Below are positions 26,475 through 35,960 of a stretch of 64,000 nt of DNA, in pieces. A program made the position numbers and the translations under genes. The notes beneath the pieces were generated by a model, which saw only the letters and a program-made list of their open reading frames with translations, did no database searches and was not told the origin of the DNA. Source of the stretch: Lates calcarifer (taxonomy: Eukaryota; Chordata; Actinopteri; Centropomidae); assembly GCF_001640805.2 (NCBI RefSeq), contig NC_066837.1, forward strand, positions 16,538,501 to 16,602,500, read 5' to 3'. Each line of letters starts with the position of its first letter. The stretch's first letter is position 1.

Positions 26475-26668
26475 ATTGTGCAACTAACGATGATTAGCAC
26501 TGAAAAGTACCAATTTTGAATGACGATGACAAAGATATTCAATTCACAAACATAGTAATTCAAGAAAATTGTATAATACTCCTATCTGAACATAAATTTC
26601 TTGGTTTTATAGTCAAAATTGTTGCTGATTAATTTTCTGACAAGTGACCATCTGTTTCAGCTCTACAC
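26475..26668. mobile_element. inverted-terminus element, copy 2 (short)
   Basis: The copy starts TTGTGCAACTAACGATGATT and ends near TAATTTTCTGACAAGTGACC and TTTCAGCTCTAC. It shares with copy 1 the terminal GCAACTAACGAT and CAGCTCT blocks and the inner AAAGATATTCAATTCACA landmark. It has lost most of the interior. Confidence 0.5.
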
Positions 26669-27115
26669 TGTGTATTTGTTTTTTTGCAGAGGGTGTTGTT
26701 ATGTTTCTGTTGTTTTGTGTGACTGAAAAGCTAAAAATAGAACATTAAAAAAACATAAAAAACAGCCACAGTAGCACAAGAAATCACTACTTCTTTACAG
26801 CAGTGAAATGCAATTCACCTCTCCATCCTTCCCTCTAACTCTCACCACCATAGGGCACTATCCCTTTTCTCTCTCTCCCTCCATAACTGCTTTTATACAG
26901 TACGTAGAGAGAGAAATATATAAGCAAGTGGTTGCCATGCCAACAGTATCCACTGCATTCATCCCCTCGTTCTGCGTGTGTGTGTGTGACTGACAGTGAA
27001 CATGCGTAACAGAGAAAGAAAGGGACAATGAGCCAAGTGAGTGAGGGAGAAAACACAGAGATATCTTCTAAAACTGTGTTGAGCATAAAATGATGTCTAA
27101 TGCAGGTAGCCTCCC

Positions 27116-27118
<3 letters not shown>

Positions 27119-27172
<54 letters not shown>
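27119..27172. repeat. CA microsatellite
   Basis: About 27 uninterrupted CA units, the longest pure dinucleotide repeat in the window. Confidence 0.9.
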
Positions 27173-27175
<3 letters not shown>

Positions 27176-29623
27176 GATCTCTCTTATGCGCTCTGTTCCA
27201 ACAGCAGTGTTCTTACATGCCTGTGACACTCTTATCTACAAATTTCCCTCCTGTCGCTTTCAGTTTGTGCCCTCTGTCTCTCTGTCAGCTGTAAAATGGG
27301 GTAATTATATGTTGAGCAAAATCCTCTTCCTCCTTCACACCCACACAAGTTGTGTTATTTCATAACCTTCAACCCCCACAACCACCACCATCATCCCCCA
27401 CCTCTCTCTCTTGTTTATTCTCTTATCCTCTCCTTCATCATTTCCTCTCCCCTTTCCCATCATCTCTGCCCCCAGCCTCATTCTTTGTCCACTATTGGAT
27501 TTGTCTATGCAGCAGTCCTTTACAGAAGAGAGGAAGAAAAGGCCCTGTAGGGTTCACAGGTGCCTCTGAACCTGACACACAGCCTGGAAACCACTGACGG
27601 TATGGCCTTGCTGTGGGGACATGAACGCACTTCACCTTGAATTGGAGCTTCCATTTGATTCTTTCTTTATTAAAGAAAGAAAGCCTTGATTTATTAAAAA
27701 CGTTAACAAATGTTCTGTGAGGCAACAAGACACAAGTAAAACCAGTAGATCTCATTTACAGACTGACTGTCTTCAGGCTCCAGAAGTTGCGAATTATCCC
27801 ACAATCGCTGCAATTTATCAAACGTAACCAAATTTTTCTAATTAGGCTATTTAGTAAGCTGATAATGACTTTGGTAAATACATTTGTTTAGATACATGTC
27901 TTCACATTACGCATGAATGGCATTAATAAGAGGGCTTTAACTACAGTAATTTCAAGAAATCACTTTGTCAAATTATTATGCAGATTTTTTGCAGCAGGGT
28001 CCTCCAAAATCTAATCAGAGTAGTTTGTGCTTGAGCTAATTTGTACACAAGAGCGGCTTCATACAATCATACATGACTCATGACTCTGCAACATGCACTA
28101 TGGCAGCTGGACAAAGTGAAACACACACTGACAGATATAATGCAAACCAATGGTGATAGAGTGTTTGAATCATACAAACCAAGGAGTTGGAAATGTGTGA
28201 ATGTGTGTTTTTGTTTTTTTTTTGTTTGTTGTTGTTGTTTTTTATGTGGAAGCCAGTAGTTAATGTGAATTTCTAAAGGTTTTTCTAAAGAAAGCAATAA
28301 TTCCATCTACCACAAACATAAACAAGCAGCAAAGGAATATAGACGCTTGCACATATTTTGCACTTTGCTTGCACAGCAATATTTACAAATGTTTTTCTCC
28401 AATATTTTTTTCACTCCGTGTGTACGATGTGTTGTTTTGACATATTTATGAGCCAAACACAAATGACTTTTTACTCTTTTTGAGGCACTGCAATTTAATT
28501 TCAATGTGCTTTAATTTGGAGATTATGAAGTTGCAGTAAATTGGAGCCTTGTTAAATATCTGCCTTAAACTCTTCACACACAAGCCTGTGGCACAATACA
28601 GTACTGAGATAAAACTTAACGATGATGAATGAAACTTAACTTTTTTTTTTTTTACCCAAGTACTACCTCCAAGGTCCAGAAAGAGCTGTCACACGAGAAT
28701 CTACTCAACCAAATATACCTTGAAAATCAAATACACGTCACCAGTGCCATTACCCAGACCATTGAGGGAACTGCAGTGAATCTCTACTGTACATTTCCTC
28801 CAAAAGCTAGGCTGCATCAATAAAAACCCCAAAAGCTAATAAAAGTGTATGGATTCCATCATTCTTCTGTGAGGGACTTAACACCACTAAGCCTATTAAC
28901 ACAACATTATTTAAGGATACATTTCAGAGCTACTGTTCTGTTTCTGGATCATAGATTCTCCTCATGCGGCTCTGGCTTGTGCCGAATCTCTGATCCCACA
29001 GAGATGGTTTTTTTTTTTCGTCTTGCCAATGTACTCTTTTGTTTCACACTGTGAGTCCTTTCAGAGTTGAGTCAGCTCGCTGTCAGGAACTTCAATATGA
29101 CGTCAGCCTCACAGAGGAGGTCAATTAACAGCAAAATCAATCAGCGGATAGACTGGGTTAAAATGAGAAGCAGCTCTGTGGTGTGGTGAGAGGCAAAAAA
29201 AGTGAGGAAGGAAATTCTCACAGTTCTCTCTGCTTCCTAATTATCCCAAAACAACCAAAAATTTGTACTAAATATCCAGAATAAACTTTCCTGATTCCTT
29301 TTCTGGACTTGGCACAAAGAAAAACAACAAAACAAAACACATCGTAATGTTACAGCTATTTGTTTTCCGTCAATGACTTGAAAGGTCTTGACTCATGTTA
29401 CAGCTAACACGATTTTGCTAGTTCTTGAAGGTGATTTAATCCAGGAACCTGCTCTTGTTGTCAGTAGAAAGTTCTTTGAAATATGCCATACACATACCAT
29501 CAAAAAAAATAGAACTGTAATAAATGATGGATAAAAAAAATGAACAACTGATGTTTTGTTTGCTGCATGGTTCACAATTAAACATTTTCTTTTTCCTTAA
29601 AAGAAGTGAAATAGTTTTCCTAC

Positions 29624-30322
29624 CTTGGCTGCCATGACCATGGAGGAGCCTCCTCTGATGCCCAGGATGGGGATGTGTGTCTGGGCGGAGATGAAGTCCA
29701 GGATCTGAGCAATGGCCTCCTGATCCGTGTCGTCACCGAACACTACGCCTTGCAGTGAGTTCCTCGTCATTTGCGCACAGATCCGATTGATGATGCTCTT
29801 TGGGTCGGTCTCGTTCATGGTGACCACCTCGACTTTGGGAGGGTAAGGGATGTGGAGAAAGTCCTCTTTCTCAAGTCCAGCCCCGAGGGCTACTTCACTA
29901 GAGTTGCCCACTAGGATGACAGCGATACTGAGTGAGTTGATCAGTTTGGGGTTGATTGGGGGGAGAGCCTGTGAGCCAGGAGAGTACTGAGGGGGAATGA
30001 CGACGCCCCTCTGGGTGCCGCCTCCCCTCTGGCCACCTTGTCCCCCTGGGGCGCCTCCAGGCCCTGTGCCTGGACCTCCACCCCTGCGAGACTCGCAGAC
30101 AGGCAGGAGGAGTATGGAGAGGAGGAGCAGAGAGAGGGACAAGGAGAGGAAGGGAGGGGACAGCCGAGGCTGAGAGCAATGATGATGCAGGGACTGGTCT
30201 TGACGAGGAGAAGGAGGAGGAGGAGGAGGAGGAGGAGGAGGAGGAGGATGGGGGGAGGAGGGAGGGGAGACAAAGCGCTTGTCCTGAAGACGGGAGGGAG
30301 AAGGGTGGAGGCTGACAAGCAT
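29624..30322 (-). CDS. grin2b: grin2b first coding exon (NMDA receptor GluN2B subunit, N-terminal 233 residues)
   Basis: GluN2B is the glutamate-binding subunit of the postsynaptic NMDA-type cation channel. This exon encodes 233 codons in phase 0 and ends at AAG followed by donor GTAGG (GT at 29622-29623). Residues 20-40 are Pro-rich, 58-75 form a hydrophobic signal-peptide core with likely cleavage near 76-78, 79-107 are Gly-rich, and the amino-terminal (LIVBP-like) domain starts at about 131 (LSIAVILVG). Segments such as [19 protein letters not shown] and [10 protein letters not shown] match GluN2B much better than GluN2A. Conserved positions include Cys182 (human C86, disulfide), sequon N170 (human N74), and ifenprodil-pocket residues P174, Q206, I207 and F210. 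Human His127, a zinc ligand, is Arg223 here. The start at 30322 has A at -3, and no later Met precedes the signal core. Remaining exons lie beyond the left edge. Whether this is the a or b teleost paralog cannot be decided. Confidence 0.95.
30206..30250. repeat. grin2b: GGA/CCT trinucleotide repeat inside the grin2b exon
   Basis: About 14 GGA units on the plus strand read as CCT codons on the coding strand and encode most of the Pro tract at residues 25-38. It is a coding microsatellite, so its length may vary between individuals without changing frame. Confidence 0.85.
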
Positions 30323-30348
30323 TGTGAAGGAGTGTAAATGCCGTCCCT
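30323..30348 (-). other. grin2b: grin2b 5'UTR segment and splice acceptor of coding exon 1
   Basis: Reading the minus strand, a pyrimidine-rich tract (about 30349-30390, TCTCTCTGTCTTTCTTTCC type) ends in TTCTTCTAG, with the AG at 30348-30347. The exon therefore begins at 30346 and 24 nt precede the ATG at 30322. These 24 nt have no stop in the frame of the ATG. GluN2B genes usually carry non-coding 5' exons, so an upstream spliced leader is expected. Confidence 0.8.
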
Positions 30349-31149
30349 AGAAGAAGAGAAGGAAAGAAAGACAGAGAGAGATGATAAATGGTCAACACAA
30401 AAATGACCAAAAGTGAAAAACATTAAAACACCAATGTCCATGAACAACTGAATCTAAAAATACTAGGGTTCAAACTTTACATTTTCCAGGACAGTATCAT
30501 CTGTTGCTTATCAGAGATACAGCCGTGTAGAGTGTGTCAGTATGTCAGTGCAGAAATACCAAAGATACTGTAGGTTTGTTGTATCACCATCACAGTTTTC
30601 CACTACAGAGCACGGACAAGTTAATTTTTCAAATGGAAATCATCTGACTCCCTTTATATGTTGGTCACACTTCTATTAAAAAAAACCCTAATAATTTAAG
30701 GAATCCTTAAATCTGCCTCAAATCTGCTCAAATCCAGTCATGCAGTGGAGATACAGCCGTGTTATTTTACACCTCTCCAGCGAGTCGTGCACTCATCAGT
30801 TTCATCTAAATTGTGGAGGGACTGTGGAAAAACTCACATTGACCATATTCATGGGTCTTTTCAGGCAGCAATACAAAAAGAAATGGAGCATATCATTCAA
30901 TTTCTGTTCTGTATTAAGTATCATTTTGTACTTTTGGGGAAAGTGTTGAGAGAAATGTTGGACAAAAGAGATGACCATTTGTCCAGGATATTAATTTGAG
31001 CGACTGCAAAATTATATCTACAAGTGACAAAATGAGCAACAGAGAAGATGACACATGACGTGAGAGCTAACCTTTGTTCATATGAAAAAGCTAGATGGAA
31101 TATATTAAATGAATTTCCTACGACACTGGTTATCAGAGCGTCATCTATT

Positions 31150-31345
31150 TTTTAATTTACACCAGTGAACCAAAACATCACGACCACTCACAGATGAAGT
31201 GAATAATACTGATTATCTTGCAACAATGTCACATGTCAAGGTCTGGTATAGATGAGATGGTAAGTGAACGGTCGCTTCCTGGAGTCAAAGTGTTGGATAT
31301 GGGAGAAGTGGAACAGTTTGAAGAGTTGACCTGACTTGACCTTCT
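31150..31345 (+). mobile_element. truncated Tc1/mariner-like transposon remnant
   Basis: The block starting GTGAACCAAAACATCACGAC and continuing through GTGAATAATACTGATTATCT, AAGTGAACGGTCGCTTCCTG and GAGAAGTGG is a diverged copy of a fish repeat I recognise. In that repeat the same leader precedes a helix-turn-helix transposase N-terminus (LSDFDKGQIV type). Here the copy stops soon after, near a poly-C/poly-A junction at 31387. It has no coding capacity. The family call is from memory of the repeat. Confidence 0.5.
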
Positions 31346-31386
31346 CATTATGGATGGATCCACTTTGTGTAGAGCAACTTTCACTA

Positions 31387-31419
31387 CCCCCCCCCCCCCC
31401 AAAAAAAAAAAAAAAAAAA
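31387..31419. repeat. poly-C / poly-A junction
   Basis: About 14 C followed directly by about 19 A. Such compound homopolymers are also frequent assembly-error sites. Confidence 0.85.
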
Positions 31420-31680
31420 CACTGTAATAATGCCACTGCTGCTGGCTCGACATTATAGATAACACTTATAAAGAACACTTCTAGAAAAATTCTAGAAATA
31501 CAGATGATTCAACTCTTAATTGCAGACCAAACTAAGTGACCCACATAGCTGGGTATCAAACCACACACTGAGAGAGAGAGGCCTGTAAGCATCAAGTGAC
31601 AGCGCCACATCCATTATACTGCGCTGTGACTTCCTTGGAGGAACCCTGTGGCACACATCAAAGACAGCGCAGTGAAGAGA

Positions 31681-31682
<2 letters not shown>

Positions 31683-31718
<36 letters not shown>
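31683..31718. repeat. GT microsatellite
   Basis: About 18 GT units. Confidence 0.9.
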
Positions 31719-31720
<2 letters not shown>

Positions 31721-32479
31721 TTTGAGGGAGTCGGGACAGCACTGGGTGCATTTTGACAGATTGACAGCCTCACAGCTTCATGGACTAGCTGCCAGGCTAA
31801 GTGACCATTAGACACTCAGACTGGGCTCAACTGAGCCTCTCTCGCTCCTTTTTGTCTCTCCATCTCTCTCTCTCTCTCTGCCACCCTCCAAACCTGTTTT
31901 CTTTCAGTTGCTCCCTGTAACCCTCTGAGATGCCTTCGCTGCTGTTTGAAGTCAACTGCAGACCTGTTATTTACTATTATTGCTATTATTTACTGCTCTC
32001 CTATTAGCAGCCATACAAAGAGCAGTGGAGTAGAGTATAGAGGAGAAGTGACGGAGGAAAAGGGAGAGGGGAAAGAAAGTGAGCAAGAAAGAGAGAGGCG
32101 GAGTGAAAGATGTAAGCAGAGGGAGGTGACAGGCAGGGAGAAACACAATTAGTCATAGCCTGATGTGAAAATTGTGGTTTCTTACCGCGTGCGTATGTGT
32201 GTGAGCACACGCACATACAAGTGTGTCGGGAGTACAATTTTAGGCATATTTTCTGCACAGATAAAAACAAGGAATCTTAATGAGTATATGTTCATGCTTA
32301 TATTCTAAATTAAGCACAGAGGAGCACTTTGGGATGGGGATAAATGAAGGGCAGAGTAAAAGGCTGTCTCCTCTTCTTCACTCTCACACCTTTACTAATC
32401 TTTTATTTATCAAGCAGCACTGTGCGTTGTGGAGCAGATCCAGTCAGCACTAAAAAAAAAATAAATAAATAAAAAAAAT

Positions 32480-33240
32480 AAACAAAAAAAAAGTCCAAAG
32501 AAAACAAAGGAAAAAGGGAGAAGTTGTAAGAAGAAAGGAAATCTGACAGAGGTAGAAAACAGCAACAGAAAGCGAGGAGTAATCTGTGAAACAGGGCGAG
32601 CAAAGACAGAAGAGGCCGAACAGCATGGAAAATCAGAAGAGGAGGAAATGTGATCTCCACATAGAAAACAGTTTGTCTAAAAGGTCTAATTACCAGAGGT
32701 TTGTCAGGCTTAATTGCAGGTGCACATGCTAATTGTAAACGAGGACGCCACAGTGGAAGAGAGATAGAGAGGGAGAGAGAGAGAGAGAGAAGAGAGAGAG
32801 AGAAGGAGGAGGAGGAAGCGAGTGGGAGGAAGGCAGCAGAGAGAAGAGAAGAGGAGAGAGAAGAATGGGGCGAGGGAGAGAATAAATAGAGACATACACA
32901 AAAGAGATGGAGGTGGAGGAAGGAACAGCAATAAGAAACCCAAAGGAGGGAGGGAGGGAGGGAGGGAGAAAGTGAGGGAGGGAGGTGCGGAGGGGCAACA
33001 CAGCTGAAGTAGGAAAGATGAAAAGAGGACATGATTAGCACAAGATGATAAAAGAAGAGCAAAGGATGGGGAGGAGGTTAAAGAAATCTAAAGAAAAAAG
33101 ATAACTAAGGGAGGAAGAAAAAAAAACAGTCTCAATCCACGGACGGTGAATCTACTGAGAGGGGGCACTGGAGGGAAACTATTAGAAAAAAAATAACACA
33201 AGAAGTGTGACAGTAAACGAGGGAGCGGAGAAAGACAGAG
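32480..33240. repeat. long purine-rich (plus-strand) tract with GA, GGA and GGGA sub-repeats
   Basis: The plus strand is dominated by G and A for about 760 bp, with (GA)n at 32757-32808, GGAGGA at 32800-32815, and (GGGA)n at about 32947-32966. The minus strand therefore gives long Ser/Leu/Phe/Pro-rich ORFs that are not genes. A-rich (TAAA/AAAT)n at 32449-32492 flanks it. Confidence 0.8.
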
Positions 33241-33280
33241 ACCCATTCGGATATGTGTTTCTGTATAACAGCAGTGCTCG

Positions 33281-33294
33281 GTTTCCATAGTAAC
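33281..33294. promoter_or_regulatory. RFX X-box-like motif
   Basis: GTTTCCATAGTAAC is a near-perfect inverted repeat matching the X-box consensus. It lies 2.9 kb upstream of the grin2b coding exon acceptor, at the edge of a long purine-rich block. Confidence 0.45.
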
Positions 33295-34405
33295 AATTCA
33301 AATATGCCTCCACATAACACCCTGATGGACAGGAAGATACACACAACTCGCACCAATTCATGCAGCACGCTACATGCGGCGCGTGCCCTCTCCTAATAAT
33401 ACACAATTTACTTTTATCTAAGCTGGCGCATATTGCTGCGCCGACTCTCACTGACAAAAATAAAACACTTGTAACATAAAATAAATAGCACGGTGCCTTC
33501 GCACAAACATGTGCACGCACTCCCACATACACACATACGTGGTAAGTTAATGTACTCCTGCAGATAGAGATGATCCAGTGCTCCGCCTTTTAGTGTACCT
33601 CACATTAAAAATGAATCTCCAAAAGGGCTACGGGCAAATAAACTGAAATAAGACGACAGAGGGAGCATCCAGCCAGCAAAATGACTGAGCAGGAGCTCCT
33701 ATGACATTTGGACTAATCAGGCCTTCATACAACATCTCCCCTGCCACCAACGGCCCCCAATTAATAACATTTAAATGGAGGGTGTCAAGAGTGGATCATT
33801 TACTCGCAGCAAAACAGAACAAAAGTAAACCATCTAACGCTGCGTCAATGAATTCAAGTTGACATATGAATTTATGTGCTTTTGTACGCCCATTACAGCA
33901 CTTACACAGCTATTTCAATAACATATGCAGCGCAGGGAAAACATGGATAAGTGGCGGCTGCACAAAACACCCACATGTGTGCATTGCTTGTATCCAGTAA
34001 TTTACTGCAGACGTGACTAACCCTCTACCCAGTGCTCCGATACAGACACACACATGCATGAGCGCAGAGCTAAGCCACGCAAATGGCTTGAACATGAGCA
34101 CTGCAGGTCAAGCACTGTTTGGGTTCATGCGTTCAGACATCTGAGCCCTCATGGTTTGCAGGTGATGGCTTCTGTTTTTCCAACATTAAGAGACTTGTGT
34201 GTGACCTTACACGCATAAATGCACACACACACACACGATCATGTTAATGTGCATACAGCAGGCTCTGGGTTGACCTGGATCATGCCAAAAAGACTGAGAC
34301 ATCAGTCATATGCTGCTTAACATTTACAAAGAGCATTGATCACAGGACTCTGTCAAATGGCACAAACCACCAATAGAATAACCAGAGCTGTTTGAGACGC
34401 ACAAC

Positions 34406-34410
<5 letters not shown>

Positions 34411-34446
<36 letters not shown>
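34411..34446. repeat. CA microsatellite
   Basis: About 18 CA units preceded by CGCG. Confidence 0.9.
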
Positions 34447-34449
<3 letters not shown>

Positions 34450-35764
34450 TGGATTTCCAATCTGCCAATAAAGATCCCACGTGATCAGTCAAGCCATGGA
34501 GAGTGCGCCTTTATCAACTGGTCCCCTGTCAGCTCCCACAGTAATGAATATGTGTGGACTTTAATGGTCACGTGTTTTTCCTGAATATTGCAGTGGATTA
34601 CAGACTATGGTGCGCTCGCTGCAGAGGCTCGAAGCAGCAGCCCGAGAGACGTTAAAACAGAATCTGCCACGCTATTTAAAACACACGTAGGCCATCATTA
34701 TCAGGCTCTACTATATCCCTGGAGACTTGATGTGGTGGGCTGCGCTGTATAGCATTTGAAAGGCATTGTGGATAACATAAGCTGACAGGCATATCTATTA
34801 AGGAGCCCATTTACATTCAGTGGGTGGTCAGTTACAGGTAAGAGTGCTACTTTTGTCATCTCCACTAAAGCATACACTGCATCAGACATGATTTACAAAT
34901 AACAACAAATCATACTAAACTGTGCTTTAACAAATTATAAAAGGCATGCTAGACACTATAAATGCAGAGTATGACCTGACAACAAGGAGAGAATCTTTGA
35001 GAGCTGAGTGTTTTTATTTCATTTAAAGGCCTGGATATCCCCCTGGGGAGACGCAACAGCAGGTGACAATGTTTGACATTTGTGTTTACTGTCACAACTC
35101 CAATACATCATCAATAATTCACAAACTCACTGTATTTTATTAACTAGAGACTGTTTTTTTTCTGACATCCACCCATTGTGTTTCCAGGGACAAATGATCT
35201 GTTTTTCATTTAAAAGAATAAACAAGTGGTAAAATAAGGGCATTATCTCTGATCTTAGTGATTCAGAACAGCCCCAGGACAAAATAGTGTGCAGTCTTTA
35301 TAATCAACATCTATCCAGCTGAAGTACCTGTGCGTCAGTCTCCAGAGGGACCTTAAAAACACAGTAGGGAACTGATATTTAAATTTCAAAGCAGGTGACC
35401 TTTGAATACAATAAAAAGGAGCAAAGGAAAAGAAAATGAAATTTAATCCAAACACGTATATTTTTTTTTGTCCTTTTAGATCTTCCTCTCTTTGCAAACG
35501 ACATCATACTGAGCGTTTAAAGCTGCTCTGATAAACATTTTATATTAACAATGGATCAAATATCCAAGTGTAATGTGAAAAGGGTTGCTTAAAGTAACAA
35601 ACGTACAGAATTATCATCCAATCCTCTGAGCATTTTAGTGTCTTTCAGCTCATAGTTTGTTTTTTTTTCAGCCCATGACCTTTCTGTTTTGGTCTCTCTC
35701 TGCTCTCAGCAGTGTCAATTTTTGCCACAGAAAACATCTATTTTCAGAAAAAGCAAGATATTTC

Positions 35765-35960
35765 CTTCAAACCCTGGTGGAGATCAAAAACAAAGGTAAA
35801 CAGGGAATGAATATGGAACTTAACATTTGACTGGTAGCAAGCAACATGACTCCAGATCAACGCTAATATTAATCTGTATGCAAACATTTTTGGCATATGA
35901 ACTTTTTAATGTGATAATATGTCAATGTTGTGTTTCCAATTTACCAAAGTGGCCAAAAAC
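35765..35960 (+). repeat. dispersed repeat, copy B
   Basis: This shares the GGTGGAGATCAAAAACAAAG, GAATGAATATGGAACTTAAC and ACATTT chain with 20500-20640. It extends through GGCATATGAACTTTTTAATG, ATATGTCAATGTTGTGTTTC and CAAAGTGGCCAAAAAC, phrases I recall from the same fish repeat. Confidence 0.4.

Larger units (their letters stand above)
1..29623 (-). other. grin2b: grin2b intron after coding exon 1 (partial)
   Basis: No exon with recognisable protein similarity is present; the next GluN2B exon lies beyond position 1. Long first coding introns are typical of GRIN2B. The content is AT-rich unique DNA, simple repeats and repeat copies listed separately: fish interspersed repeats at 340-830 and 22228-22428, LINE 3' end at 9070-9545, inverted-terminus elements at 15788-16379 and 26475-26668, and a SINE remnant at 18493-18620. 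Conserved-looking islands occur near 6400-6550, 11400-11610, 19540-19740 and 24500-24810. Short ORFs in this span have no recognisable homology and mostly come from CA, GA or CT repeats. Confidence 0.8.

Noticed and set aside
29898..30447. Two long minus ORFs overlapping the grin2b exon in other frames (170 and 168 codons)
   Set aside because: They are frame shadows created by the CCT repeat and GC-rich linker. Only the GluN2B frame has protein similarity.
32403..33062. 219-codon minus ORF rich in Ser, Leu, Phe and Pro
   Set aside because: It is the complement of a purine-rich low-complexity tract. It has no domain, and its composition follows the GA/GGA repeats.
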